Below, piece after piece: positions 21,424 through 32,868 of a stretch of 64,000 bases of DNA. This DNA comes from Sabellastarte sp. h YS-2021 (taxonomy: Eukaryota > Annelida > Polychaeta > Sabellida > Sabellidae): NCBI GenBank assembly GCA_964017235.1, contig OZ024927.1:26927160-26991159 (forward strand). The letters run 5' to 3'. How positions within the stretch are numbered: position 1 is the stretch's first letter; each line of letters begins with the position of its first letter. The notes beneath the pieces were generated by a model. The model saw nothing but the letters and a program-made list of their open reading frames with translations, ran no database searches and was not told where the DNA came from. A program made the position numbers and the translations under genes.

Positions 21424-21985
21424 TTAAAATACTGTTTAATAATGATAGTAGTTTTTTGGTTTCAAGTTAATTCCACATTTTAATAGACATTTCTCATAGC
21501 ATGAAAATATTTTTAGTTACTTTCCAAAATAATCACATCATCATTACTGGTTGTAAATATGTCAAATCATAAACATTTCAGCCTAACTAAGATCTTAAAT
21601 ACTTAAACTGTATAAATTAGAATGCCAAATAGATCTGAGTATACATATTACACATAGTCTTGCAAAACATAATGCCTTGAAATATTGCTATATTTAATAT
21701 TTTCTCTTTAAAGTTTTGCACTACAAAAAACAAATGTAGGTAAATGTTAACATTTTTACATACTTCTTAAATCCCAACTTGTATTACATAAAAATACGAA
21801 TATTACACACAAAATAGTCTATCTTGAATGCATTTTTAAAGAATGTAAAATACTGATACAGGAATTTAAAATGTAGTGTTAATTGAAGGCTAAACTGTAA
21901 ATGGTCAAGCTTTGTACCTTGGGTCCCTTTACAAAAACAGTAGAAAAAAACAGCACATTCTGTTGTAGGAATCTACTGTTTTAAC
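21330..21985. mobile_element. Possible MITE bounded by AACAGTAGATTC ends
   Basis: AACAGTAGATTC occurs near 21334 and its reverse complement GAATCTACTGTT near 21970, each next to further self-complementary sequence. About 550 bp of AT-rich non-coding DNA lies between. No target-site duplication could be established, so this is tentative. Confidence 0.35.
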
Positions 21986-22436
21986 AATAGAGTGACGTCA
22001 CTACTGTATTTTAATGTAGGATTACTTTCTGATGTATTGTCTAATATGTAGGTTGGATTTAACATAATGGATTGAATTTGTGGAAGCCATACCCTTTTCT
22101 GTTGATTAGTTCACAGGGAAAGATAATCAGTTTATAAGATTTACCCCCCTTGATGTACAAATCATATGTCAATTCACAAAAGGATGAATTTCAAACATTT
22201 AGAATGTGTGTACTTCAAACACCATACCAGTGAGTTTTTTTCCTAAGGACAACTTTAATGAAATGCAAATTTGTATAAATAAATAATGTACAAAGGAGGG
22301 CTGTTAATTGCAATTGCATCAAGCAGAATGGTTGTTCTCTTGAATTGTGGCTGGATGACATACAAAAGTCAGTTGGTACTTATATCATTATTGCATACAT
22401 ATATGAAGTGTGTATTGTTGCTATCTATTTGGCTGG

Positions 22437-22516
22437 GCCATTTAAAATGGCAGCCTGCTGTTTAAAACGACGGACTGCCATTTAAAATGGCGGAATGCCG
22501 TTTTAAATGGCGGATG
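22437..22516. repeat. Four 20-bp tandem units, each an internal palindrome
   Basis: Units at 22437, 22457, 22477 and 22497 follow the pattern GCCATTTAAAATGGCGGAAT with substitutions. Each contains GCCATTT/AAATGGC dyad symmetry and the word AAATGGCGG in two units, similar to a YY1-type site. Confidence 0.8.
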
Positions 22517-22539
22517 GGGTCAAAATGGCATGTAACAAC

Positions 22540-22815
22540 TATGTCCAGTTCTTTTGAATTCAAATAAGAAATAGCCCATTTGTTACATCATTCAGGAAAC
22601 ACCTTAAATTCCATCTCTTCAACTCCAGTTTTCCAACTTAGTCTCCTTCCCTCTTGGTCGCACCCATAATTCCGGATCACTGACCTTGACTGCCCCTCGA
22701 CTTTCAATATGATGAACAATTTTTGCTAACCAGTGCACTAAGTTCCTCTTTGTGGGGAAGATATTGAGCCTTCAAAGCAGTAGATTAGATTACATTAGAT
22801 GAGATTAGATTATAT
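22540..22815 (+). mobile_element. CR1/Rex-like LINE 3' end
   Basis: Encodes IRNSPFVTSFRKHLKFHLF and then NSSFPT-stop, the C-terminus of CR1/Rex-like LINEs. A 3' UTR containing CTGACCTTGACTGCCCCTCGA and a GATTAGATTA repeat tail follow. The 24525-24795 minus-strand copy shares this UTR. Confidence 0.75.
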
Positions 22816-22978
22816 GACAGGTTGCTATTTGGATATTTTACACAAGTAAATTGAAAGCATTTTTCTAAAATATTCAAACAAAGAAAGGTTTTCTAATAAC
22901 ATTTGTGGTCCAGTATTGCACTGGGTTTTGGAAATAATGTATTCTTCTTTTAAATAGATCATATTATTTGAGGTATCT

Positions 22979-23780
22979 ATGTTAAATAGTATCATAGTAA
23001 ATATGCAGAAAAAATTAAAATGGAATCATCAAAAATTAGCAAATAAAATGGTTATAAATACCAATCATTTAGTATCGACTTTTAGAAATGCATCATATGA
23101 TATAAAGTACAAACTATTTAAAACATTTGCAATGCCACTATATGGATATGTTCTATGGGACTACTCTTCAGTGTATATTGAAAAGTAATTTGTATGTTGG
23201 AGAAAGTTTATTAAAAGACTTTTAAGTGTTCCTTACAATACCCACTCTGTATTATTACCTATCATTTGCAGTGATATACCAATAGAATGTCAATTACACA
23301 AAAAGAGTTATCAAGTTCTTTATATGCCTGGCAAAGTCAAATAATATTTATAATAACTTAACATTGCAGTTAATTGTCGAGGGTAGTAAATCGCATATGT
23401 CAAATTCATTAAATTATATCTGTTATAAATATGGAATATGTAAATATGATTTAAGTAATGTACAATTAGGTCAGCTAACTGATGTTATGAAAAGACCTTT
23501 TCAGTACAAATGTAGATGTAGATACCTTGGTGTGTGCTGATGTGATAATTGATATGCTCAGTTTTATAGATCAGAATAAATTTGACATTTTGATTCCAAA
23601 TCAGACGCATGAATTACTGACCTTTGCTTGTACAATATAGCCTGGTTGTGTTCTCCTGTGTGCATAATGTTGTGTTTACAATTTTTCTGTCTTTTCATTC
23701 CTATGTTATTTTTATGTAAATAATTTAAAAAAAATAACTGTATCAATCACATGCAATTGTATACAAATAAATAAATAAAA
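22979..23780 (+). pseudogene. LINE C-terminal RT fragment with 3' UTR and A-rich tail
   Basis: The frame from 22979 gives VNMQKKLKWNHQ, TNHLVSTFRNAS and YKLFKTFAMPLYGYVLWDYS. After a stop it continues with CWRKFIKRLLSVPYNTHSVL and PIICSDIPIECQLHKK, and ends IDQNKFDILIPNQTHELLTF before the UTR and AAATAAATAAATAAAA tail near 23758-23775. This layout is that of another non-LTR element family than the CR1/Rex pieces nearby. Several stops and shifts; dead. Confidence 0.75.
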
Positions 23781-23789
23781 TTACCAAAG

Positions 23790-24520
23790 GTAAATGTTGC
23801 ATTTTATACCATTTTATTGACTTTATGTGCAATTTAGGACATTACATAAATAGTTCCAATGCATCAGGATGTTGGACCCTTTTTCTGTTTAGTTGTGTAT
23901 AAAAGTCACAAGTGCTTTCTTTTGAAAGGTTCATATTGAAGCTACAGGAAACTCCTTGGAATAACACACGTTTGAACATATTATATGGCCATTACCAGCC
24001 AATTTAGTAAAAAACAAACATCCCTTTTCTATCCTGACCATCAAAACAAAATCCAAAGCAGACAGGCTTTTAAAAACATTTTTTTTCTCTAAAAATATAG
24101 TTTTCTGATGACTCATCAGTTATCACATGAGTACTAACCTTTCAGCTGTCAAGAATAGCTACTCTTAAAAATACCCAAAGAATTGTTCTTATAAATAGAT
24201 TGTATCACAAATACATCACCAAGTGACCTTCGGGCTAGGTTAATCTTCATTGGCCTGATTGAAAGAAAGCCTGCCTGTCTCTGTAATTTGAATCAGATAC
24301 CTGCAGCAGAAATTTAACAATTTAGGTATTGACATTTGGCAGCAATGGCTGGAATGTTAATCACAAGAAAAAAGTCACTATTTCTCTGACTGAGTGTAGA
24401 GTGAGAGTTATTTTGTGAATGTTTCCATGCACTTGACCAGCCACAGGTGAATTGTGGCTGAAAAACAGTATCAGTTTATATGGTCTGCTGAAATTCTATT
24501 GCAAGTCCTACTGATTTGAA
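23790..24520. other. Intergenic sequence, nothing recognised
   Basis: AT-rich sequence with no domain or repeat that I can name. Confidence 0.5.
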
Positions 24521-24524
24521 CTTT

Positions 24525-24846
24525 AATCTATATAATCTACTACTTTGGAGGCGCAAAATCTTCCCCTTAATGGGGAACTCAGTTCCCTGAGTTAACAAAA
24601 ATATTAATCATTATGATAGTCGAGGGGCAGTCAAAGCCAGTAATCCAGAGTTTTGGGTGTGATCGGAGGGAACGATACTAAGTGAGGAAACTTGAGTTGA
24701 ACAGGTAAGATTTCAGATGTTTCCTGAAGGATGAGACAGAAGGGGTTTTTTCTTATTTGGAAGGGGGAAAAGTTCCAGAGAGCCTGTGTGTAATGACTGA
24801 AGTTTAGCTGACGGTTTGAGAAAATCCAAGTCTCAGTGATATCCAA
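24525..24846 (-). mobile_element. CR1/Rex-like LINE 3' end (minus)
   Basis: The reverse complement encodes SSFRKHLKSYLFNSSFLT-stop and carries the same 3' UTR words as the 22540 copy (GGCTTTGACTGCCCCTCGA; TTCCCC...GGGGAAGAT; AGATTATATAGATTA tail). A frameshift just upstream separates it from the rest of the reading frame. Confidence 0.75.
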
Positions 24847-24849
24847 ATT

Positions 24850-26380
24850 CGATGCTCATAATTAATTATATGACCTACCTGGTTTAATACTAGATGAAAG
24901 GAAGAGTTAGTATATATGCTTGTTCCAGCGCACTTCTTCAAAATAGAAAATGCAAGAAGTTGCTTCTTGTGTCTGGCTAAGAGTTATCTGAATTTAACTG
25001 TAAATGTGATACCCCAATATAATTAGTAGGGGCATGTATGAATATATAAAAAACTGGTTTGAAACAGGCTGATCCATTAGGATCTTTCAGATAACATGTC
25101 AAAATCTGATCTATGCATTGAAAAGGTCAATGAAGTACCAAGTTTTCGAAAGAACCAACCAATCACATTGTGCACCTTCTTAGGTACCTTCAAGTATATT
25201 GTGAAGTATATCAAAAAAGATAAAATAAGTAAATTTTTAAAAAGTGATATGACCTGGTCAGGTATGGCAGGTAGGTCCCAGTCAATGTATGTGAATAGAT
25301 ATACAGCAGTAGAATCCAGGCTCTATATTAGAAGACGCAATACAACAAAGCATACACTATAAGTGAAGGGATATACTCCTTGGGTGGGTGATTTCAATGT
25401 GACCGCACTAACAGCTGAAGTTTGAATAAAGGGGTTTCAAGTTTCTGTGCAAAGGCACTCACCTGTGATCAATGAAATATATCAAAAGTATGTAGCAGGT
25501 GAATACTAGTATGAAGCATTTTGGTGTCACTCATAACACCAAGTCCTGGTCAGTATTGGGAGTAATCAGCATTGCTATGACCAACCCTATCTTGGGGTAA
25601 GACCATATGGCTCTGTTTTCACAGGAAAATAAGTCATTTCATCGTCTTGCTAAAGGCTCAAGTTTCTTTGTAAGTTTCTTTCTTTCAGTTTGGATAAGGA
25701 AGTTAAATTATATATAATATACTCATAAATAGACTGTCTTTTAAATAAGCACACTGTGAAGTCTCTGTCTCATGAGCTTATATCCCCTAACATGTACGAG
25801 TGCTTTATGAATCCCACATATCTGTCTACATATTTGAAATGAATATGACTCAAATTTAGGTTAGTCGTATCATGAAAAAAGTGGTCATAGGACTGTTACA
25901 ATCAGTCACAGCACCCCAAGAGTTTACCGAAAAGGTCAATCAAAAGTACACTGAACAGACATGTCCATTCACGGGGTTTTAAAACTTCTCTTTTAAAAAA
26001 TAAGCACCTCGTTTAATATTTTCAACTGGTGTATACACACTAACACAGTCACATTGTTAATGGACAACCAACCAATAAGGTTATTCCCCTGACTGAATAA
26101 TCGGGGCATTCTGGAGGCAAATCCACAACAGTAGAACAGGGATGTAAAGCGGAGATACAAGAGGATATTCCTTGCCACCGTTCCCTTGAGACCTATCTTC
26201 AAGTCTTTTATAACTAATAAATTTACAATCTTTATTTACTAATAACTTGAAAGTCTGAATCATAACTGATAAGCAAAAGGGCAAGAATTCGAGTTAACGT
26301 CAGCATCAAAAACACAATACAAAAGCACAAAATCAAAGCGGATAGTCAATTGGTCCATGTGTTTACACATACATCATAAA
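24850..26380. other. Intergenic sequence, nothing recognised
   Basis: One 88-codon ORF (25096-25362, +) has no recognisable domain and sits in AT-rich DNA; I do not consider it a gene. Confidence 0.45.
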
Positions 26381-26680
26381 TTACTTTTGAAGATCACCAA
26401 CCACAAAAAAGGAAACATACATTAAGTTGTTTGATACTATTGATTCTTCATAGTGGAAAAGTAAGTCTTGGTTTGTGACATGATCATACTTTCTATGATT
26501 TGTGACAATACGTACAAGAGTATTCTGAATACTCTGCAGCTTCTTCTGTCTGAAACATGACAAACCTCTAAACAGAGAGATACAATGGTCCAAACAACCA
26601 CTAATAAAGACCACTAATGCAGCAAGGACAGCCACTTCTTGAGTAAGATACCATCTAATTCTAAGAAGGTAATCCATCTG
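26381..26680 (-). pseudogene. CR1/Rex-like LINE RT fragment
   Basis: Encodes LRIRWYLTQEVAVLAALVV, CLDHCISLFRGLSCF and KLQSIQNTLVRIVTNHRKYD, the post-RT region of CR1-like LINEs. The last 30 codons of the ORF no longer match the pattern. 5'- and 3'-truncated. Confidence 0.8.
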
Positions 26681-26726
26681 GAGGAAGCAGGTTTTACAAG
26701 TCTTCTAAACATGTTCTCAGTGAGAC

Positions 26727-27010
26727 AATTCTAATTCTAATTGGACTTTTATAGCGCTTAATCTCCCCATACAGAGAGGACTCTAAGGCACAACAAAACC
26801 AAAAAAGCAGTCGACCAAATATCAGTATCCAGAGACAGAAGAGGGGTCAAGCACCACGGAGAATGCCAGGGGATGATCCAGGCTAAGGTGGGTATGCTTT
26901 GGTGTTCAGGTAGGTTTTAAGCTGCGTTCTAAAAGAGGCTAGGGAGGGAGAGGCACGAATCTCACCTGGAAGAGCATTAACATAGTGGGGGCATCAAAAG
27001 TAAAACTATT
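26727..27010 (-). mobile_element. LINE 3' end, CR1/L2-like
   Basis: The reverse complement encodes NALPGEIRASPSLASFRTQL, then KTYLNTKAY, followed by a 3' UTR ending CTGTATGGGGAGATTAAGCG and CTATAAAAGTCCAATTAGAA, the usual 3' end of CR1/L2-type LINEs, with an ATTAGA-like tail. Confidence 0.75.
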
Positions 27011-28620
27011 ACCAAACTGACAGTCAGCGTCTAACCACATACCTAGGTTTTCGATAATGACAGCAAGATGGAGACCACTTAGATTCAGAGGACAGAGGCT
27101 ACTTTCCTTTTAGATTGAAACAACCACAAGAAAAGGCAGTTTTTAAATGTTTAAATCAATATTGTTGAATCACTATATCTCTTAAAAATAGGAGTGAGAA
27201 GTAATTTATTATTATTTTTAAATCAGAAAGATAATTTGCTGACATGTTTACGCAGACATTACTAATAACTTTGGCACATTACCAGTCATATAAACAGAGC
27301 AGACTTTAAAGCTTTATCCACTCCAGACTGTTCAGGTCACAAATAAAAACATGTCTCCATTTGTCCCCGTAGGATTTGGTCCTATGATAACACTACTTGA
27401 CAAAGATCCAATTTATTACTATTTGTACATAAACAGATGTACATTACTAGTGGTAAAGCATTAGCTAATGGTGTAAAGTAATGCCATTACCACAGTCTGT
27501 CCTTAACAGCTCTTTAGCGTGAATTGCTTGGTCTGAGAAAACTCAAATTTAAGTTAACTGAAATAATACAACTGCTTTTGTTTCCAAAGTGACACCCCAT
27601 AAAATACACAGAATAAAAGGTTTTTCTACATTAACTTAAGTGTAATAGCATCAGCTTAAAACTGAGTACCTGCAAATTATACACAAAGTTTAACTATACT
27701 AATTACAGTGTTGACACATTAAAATTCAAAATTTAGTGATTAATATTCAATATATATAAACAAGTTATAAAATTAGGAAGCTTTGATGCAACATTGGTGA
27801 ATTACAGATTCCTAATGTCAGAATTTAATCAAAATTTAGAGCATTGAGGCATTAAGGCTTGCCTTTATAGTTGGCCTAAATGGCTTAAGCAGGTTTTTAT
27901 ATTCAGCATGCAGAGTCAATCTAACAGCAACCGGATAAGACTTCTTTGTAAAATGTCACAACCACATGTCGCTTGAATGTCATCATCCCATAACAATGGG
28001 TGGAAGACTATTGATAATAAACTTGCATTTACATTAATAACATATACAATTTTTTTTCTTCCTCCTCAAAACCCATACTTTATTCTGCAAAAGTTTTTGT
28101 AAGTTTGTCTTTCATCTCCTTGTTTGCTGCATGTCTTTATGTTGTGGCATTTTTTTCAAATGTCTGAAATTTTGTTGTAAGTCATCAGCTTGATTTCTGT
28201 CTTCATTAATTCATGTATTGTCTTACTATCTGCTGTAGACCTGACAAGCCTGTAATGGTTCCATGTGATGTTGTATCAGTTTTTGTATCAGTTGTCTTAA
28301 GCTGTAACACTACCTCTAAAGTACTCTCTTCCAGACAGGCAAAATAATCGTGAACTCATCTTTATTGGTTGTCACATTCTTTTCACATTCTTTACCACTT
28401 GCCCACAGTCTTACAAATATGGTGGATGGTCATGCAATCACACCTTCATTAATCTTCCTTTCGTAGTAAAATAGCCGTGAAATAGTGCAAAATTTGGCTA
28501 AAATCGCAGCATTAATGTCATTAATGTAACAGAACCCCCTATAACTGAAGACAGTGGTCATAGAGAGGCAACATGTGTGACCTGACCATTAGGGAGCTTT
28601 CAATGTTGCTAACTACGCCA
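27011..28620. other. Intergenic sequence, nothing recognised
   Basis: AT-rich, only short ORFs, no repeat or RNA signature that I can defend. Confidence 0.5.
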
Positions 28621-28680
28621 GTAGGAGATACAGGTATTTTTTATTTCACTGTAGGAGATACAGGTATTTTTTATTTCAAT
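28621..28680. repeat. Two 30-bp tandem units
   Basis: GTAGGAGATACAGGTATTTT followed by TTATTTCA(C/A)T occurs twice head to tail, at 28621 and 28651. Confidence 0.9.
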
Positions 28681-28699
28681 AAGGCCACACAGAGCTTAG

Positions 28700-28935
28700 T
28701 ATGTATAAAATCATTAAAGAGCCACAGTTAGATTAATGCACTTGTTTATTTTGGTTGATCTTACTTACCTAGCACTTTAAAGCTTTAACTTAAAGGCTAA
28801 GTCACCCCAGCCTGAGTTTAAATCTAACTTTACGTACAATGTGAAATGTAAGGTGGCCTTAACCAAATTATGAATGAAATATAATATAGTTACTTTCAAC
28901 TGAGTGTTTTATCTTTACTTCAACCTGAGAACCAT
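28700..28935 (+). repeat. Possible older B-type right-end remnant
   Basis: Contains AAGGTGGCCTTAACC and TGTTTTATCTTTACTTC, resembling words of the B repeats of F (AAGGTGGCCTTAG) and C (TGTCGTTTACTTCC). It lies directly against the left terminus of copy C. Tentative. Confidence 0.35.
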
Positions 28936-29116
28936 TGGGAAGGTGACATCTTGGGTGCCACCTTATTCAGTGGCAGTATGCTTCAGTTATTCTTGTCTAA
29001 GATGTGATTGGTCACCTTTGACCTGGTTACCCATAGTTTTCCCGCTTATTTTCATGTAACCTCAGTTTAAAACTAAAACTTGAAGAGGCTACACGCCATT
29101 TTAAAACTTTTACTTT
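28936..29116 (+). repeat. Left terminal repeat A1 of copy C
   Basis: Begins TGGGAAGGTGACATC and matches A2 (34425-34605) up to ACTTTTACTTT. The terminal stem-loop AAGGTGAC/GCCACCTT (28940-28964) has one A-C mismatch and loop ATCTTGGGT. Confidence 0.92.
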
Positions 29117-29422
29117 TATTTGTGTTTTAGACTTTAATTTTACAAGATTATTTTACAAAGTTATGTGTGCAGAAAAGTCTGGACTATGAGTGCTGCTACG
29201 ATTGTGATGACCCTGTGTTGAGTCTACTAGACAGCTTCATGCTTGATTGCCATTGCTGAGAGAGGGACGGTCTAACCTAATTCCTTGCATTATAGCCGTT
29301 CATGGTCGAGTTTATGGCAAGCATGCATCAAACTGGTTAGCTAAAGCCTCAACACAGGTGTGCCTTTATATTTTCAGTTCAATTAACATTGACTATATTA
29401 TAAAATTAGTGAAATATTAACC
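29117..29422 (+). other. 5' untranslated region of copy C
   Basis: Between A1 and the gag ATG. It contains TGCCTTTATATTTTCAG near 29363-29379, resembling a splice acceptor, shortly before the gag start with its ACCATGG context. No ORF of note. Confidence 0.5.
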
Positions 29423-30366
29423 ATGGTCAAGACATTTGACTGCGCCAAATGTAGAGGAAACCACGCAAGACCAATTGATCGTAACTGTAAAGAATTAAAA
29501 TCAGCTACTATGGAGCCTGAAGGGGACACAAATTCTTTGATTTTGAAAGAACTCAAAAATTTGACCAGTAGAATGACACAAATGGAAGATAAAGTCCAGT
29601 CGTTGGAGGTCAGTAGATCTCCCAGTGTCAGTACCAGCAGTAGATCACCAGCATCCAGCATTTCCAGCAGAAGGCACCAGGAAGACCAAGAAGAAGACCT
29701 AATCCTGCTCTCATTGAACAGCCTCCGCACTTCAAAAGACATACAGGACCAGGTGGATGCTCGGATCCGGGATCTTCAAGCAGCCCCTGAAAAAGGCAAG
29801 TTAAAGTCCCAACGTGGCGGATCTGAAACTGTATTTGTCAAGAAAGAGGTGCCTTGGCCTCAAAATTTCATCTTAGGGGGTAGTACTAGGGCTAGATTCA
29901 ATTATGACAGTCTTTCCATAAGTCAATGGGTGTCAGGCTTTGCAACTATTGTAAAGGACGAGAAAAATCCTGAAATTAAGCAAAATATGTTGGAATACCT
30001 ATCCGACATCATGGAGGATAGCCATGATTTTGGTTGGGGGCAGCTAAGGGGGCCCATGCTGTCCTTCTCTGTAAAATGGAGGAGGGCAGGCTTGATTGGT
30101 CTGACACCACAAAAATTGACAGGATCAGATGGGCCTATGCCCATTAAGTTCAAAATCAAACTAATAACGGTCCCGGTACAAAGAAAAATTTGGGCAGAGA
30201 TAACCCAACACCATGTAAATTTTTTCAGAAAGGCACTTGCTCTCATAAGGTAGACCATGAAAGCAATAACCATTTGTACCTGCATGTGTATAGTTTTTGT
30301 TTTGCATCAGGCAAAAAGTTTCCCCATGCTTTAAAAGACTGTAAAAAGAATGTAAAAAACGAGTAA
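29423..30366 (+). pseudogene. gag: Gag-like protein of copy C, broken
   Basis: Starts at ATG 29423 in ACCATGG context. The N-terminus has a C-X2-C...C cluster (FDCAKCRGNHARPIDRNC), then a region predicted to form a coiled coil (LKELKNLTSRMTQMEDKVQS), Ser-rich linker, KLKSQRGG and the capsid-like QWVSGF...NPEIKQNMLEYL. A one-base shift in the G-run at 30036-30040 and a TAA at 30145-30147 interrupt it. The C-terminal finger C-X7-C (PCKFFQKGTC) and YLHVYSFCF are still readable in another frame, ending AAA AAC GAG TAA at 30366. It gives the best view of a complete gag, about 315 codons. Confidence 0.85.
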
Positions 30367-30386
30367 GGCACTGCTTTGCAGTGCCT
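30354..30386 (+). promoter_or_regulatory. Programmed -1 ribosomal frameshift signal, copy C
   Basis: A AAA AAC at 30354-30360 in gag phase, gag stop TAA at 30364-30366. An 8-bp perfect stem AGGCACTG/CAGTGCCT (30366-30373 with 30379-30386) with 5-nt loop CTTTG starts 5 nt after the heptamer. A -1 shift enters exactly the RT frame (AAA AAA CGA GTA AGG). Confidence 0.8.
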
Positions 30387-32860
30387 AAACAAAAATTTGA
30401 AAGTGTAAAATTTAAAACTCGTGTTATTGTAAATAGTTATCTTGAAAATGTACAAAGTATAAATTGGAAATTAGATTACAAAAGGTTTGCAGGAATGTCT
30501 TATGCAGACGTTGTTAAATGTCGAAACAGTGCCACTAGCACTGTTAATTCATCCAGCATTGCAAGGCCTGGTTCTGTAGCAAAGAGTAAAACTTCTACTC
30601 GAACCTGGGTCCCCAAAAACCAAGTCAAAGCACTTGTTCATTCAAAGCCCCTGACGAAACCCTCAGATGTACATTGTACCTTAACAAGGGCAACCCTTGT
30701 CAAAGGTAACTGTGACAGAGTTGCAAATCACGTTGATTGTGCTGATATTGAATTACATAATAGGTTTGATATGTTGAATAATATTCAGGATGTTGATTCG
30801 CCTGTGATTAGTAATATCAATGATATTGAATCACACGTTAACATGCATAATAAACCTTGTATGAAAGGTGTTAGCTATGTAAACACTGAAAAACGGGGCT
30901 TGAAAGCCAAGGTAAACAGAAGCAATGTCAACACTGAATACAAGGGTGCACTTCATGCTGCAGGTACAGTAACCAAAAATTGTCACAAATACGACACAAA
31001 AATTACAGGTAAAAAGGCCAGTAAAGGTATTGTGTTGAAAGAACTCGAAGACAAATATGACTTAGAACTCAGATTCAAACCCAAATATAGACAACGTATC
31101 ACTGAGGCTAAACACGTACGTACTTTTAAAAGTTGGGATAACCAAATGCAGGACAAATACGGATTTGTCCCATTGGGTGATATTTTAGTTCCGGATCATA
31201 ATAATAAAAATCCAAATATTCAGGATATCAAAACCCTCCACGAAACGGTTAAAAAATCTAAAAAATTTAATTTCACTGACACACAAATTCAACTTTAGTC
31301 CCAACTAAACCCAGATGTTTGGGAAAAATATTTAAACCATTACTGGGATAAACAACTGTGTTACCTCATACGTTATGGGTTTCCTTTAGACCATAAACAA
31401 GAATCTCCCTTAAATCATGATTTCAAGAATCACAATACGGCTACTGAATATGAGGACGATGTAAAAGCTTACTTACAAGAAGAAAAACAGTTTGGTGCCA
31501 TATTAGGCCCCTATGAGACTTGTCCACTAGAAAACATGCATTTTTCCCACTTCTTGACTCGAGAAAAACCTGGAGCCCCCCACAGAAGAGTGATAGTAGA
31601 CCTCAGCTATCCCGAGGGTTTCTCAGTCAATGCTGGGGTTGATTCTGATAAATATCTCGATACTCCATTCATCCTTACTCTTCCCACTATCAATAATATA
31701 ACTCAGAAAGTAAAAGAAAATGGTAAAGGGTCTTTCTTATACAAAATTGACCTCAGTAGGGCATTTCGCCATGTAAAAATAGATCCCAAAGATTATAATC
31801 TTCTTGGTTTGCAAATTTCGAATGAAATATTCTATGATTCGTGCTTGCCATTCGGATTCAAACATGGTTCAGCCATCTTCCAGCGAATCAGCGATTCAAT
31901 AAGGTATATTATGAATTCCCTAGGTTTCAAAGTCACCAACTATATTGATGATATAATAGGTCACTCAGTTTGTAGTCAGGCTTTTGATTCTTTCAATACT
32001 TTGTTCAAATTACTCACAGAATTATGTTTTGATATCAGCCAGAAGAAAATTGTCACCCCTTGTACCAAGGTCACATGTCTTGGAGTAGATATCGATACTG
32101 AAAATTTCACTATTTCTATACCCAATGAAAAAGTCCAAGAAATAATGCAAATGTGTTGTACTTGGGCCACAAGACAGTGTTGTACCAAACGAGAATTGCA
32201 ATCACTCCTAGGTAAACTGTTATACATTACAAAATGTGTAAAATCTTCACAATTTTTCCTCAACAGAATGCTTGAAGTTCTCAGAAATAGTCAAAAAAGG
32301 GTAAAGATCGACCTTACCCCAGAGTTTCATAGAGATTTGAACTGGTTCCTTAAGTTTATACCCAAGTTTAATGGCAGTGCTTTCTTTGTTCATCAAAACA
32401 TCCAATATGAAATAGAGTTAGATGCTTGTCTCCAGGGTCTGGGAGCTAGGTGTGGTAACCCAAGTTTATGCACTAAAAATTCCACTAAAATTTGAAAACA
32501 TGAGCATAGTCCACCTAGAAATGATCAATATCCTAGTGGCTATTCGAACCTAAAGTAAAAAAATAAGGTAAAAATATAAGAATTCACTGCGATAACCAAG
32601 CAGTGGTTAGTGTGTTGACCACTGGTAGAACCAGGGATGCTCTGTTAGCAGCCATTGCTCGCAACATTCTTATGGAGACTGCAGCTCATGATATTTGCTT
32701 GAGAACAGTCTATATTAGTGGTAAAGATAACCAAGTTGCAGACAACCTATCTAGGTTCTTCCTGGGAAATGTGTATAAAGAACGCTTATATAACCTACTG
32801 GTTTGTCCCACATGGGTTCGAGTCCCCCACAATGCCCTCAATATAGATTGGGATATGTAA
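30360..32860 (+). pseudogene. pol: RT-RNase H of copy C, broken
   Basis: The linker frame runs to an in-frame TAG at 31296-31298 and the same frame continues to 32495 with RT motifs YKIDLSRAFRH, LPFGFKHGS, NYIDDII and LLGKLLYITKCV. RNase H starts with ELDAC, then a frameshift near 32450-32480, a TAA near 32550 and another shift before HCDNQAVV (about 32584). The terminal QVADNLSRF and stop at 32858-32860 remain. RT catalytic residues are intact, but the protein cannot be made whole. Entry from gag is by the -1 site at 30354. Confidence 0.9.
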
Positions 32861-32868
32861 TTTCAGGT
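32861..32868 (+). promoter_or_regulatory. Candidate 3' splice site, copy C
   Basis: RT stop TAA is followed by TTTCAG, then GT and YR codons ACC TCC CCT CAG. Weak pyrimidine tract, but location and phase match A, B, D and E. Confidence 0.5.

Noticed and set aside
25096..25362. 88-codon + ORF
   Set aside because: No recognisable domain or supporting context; length within chance expectation.
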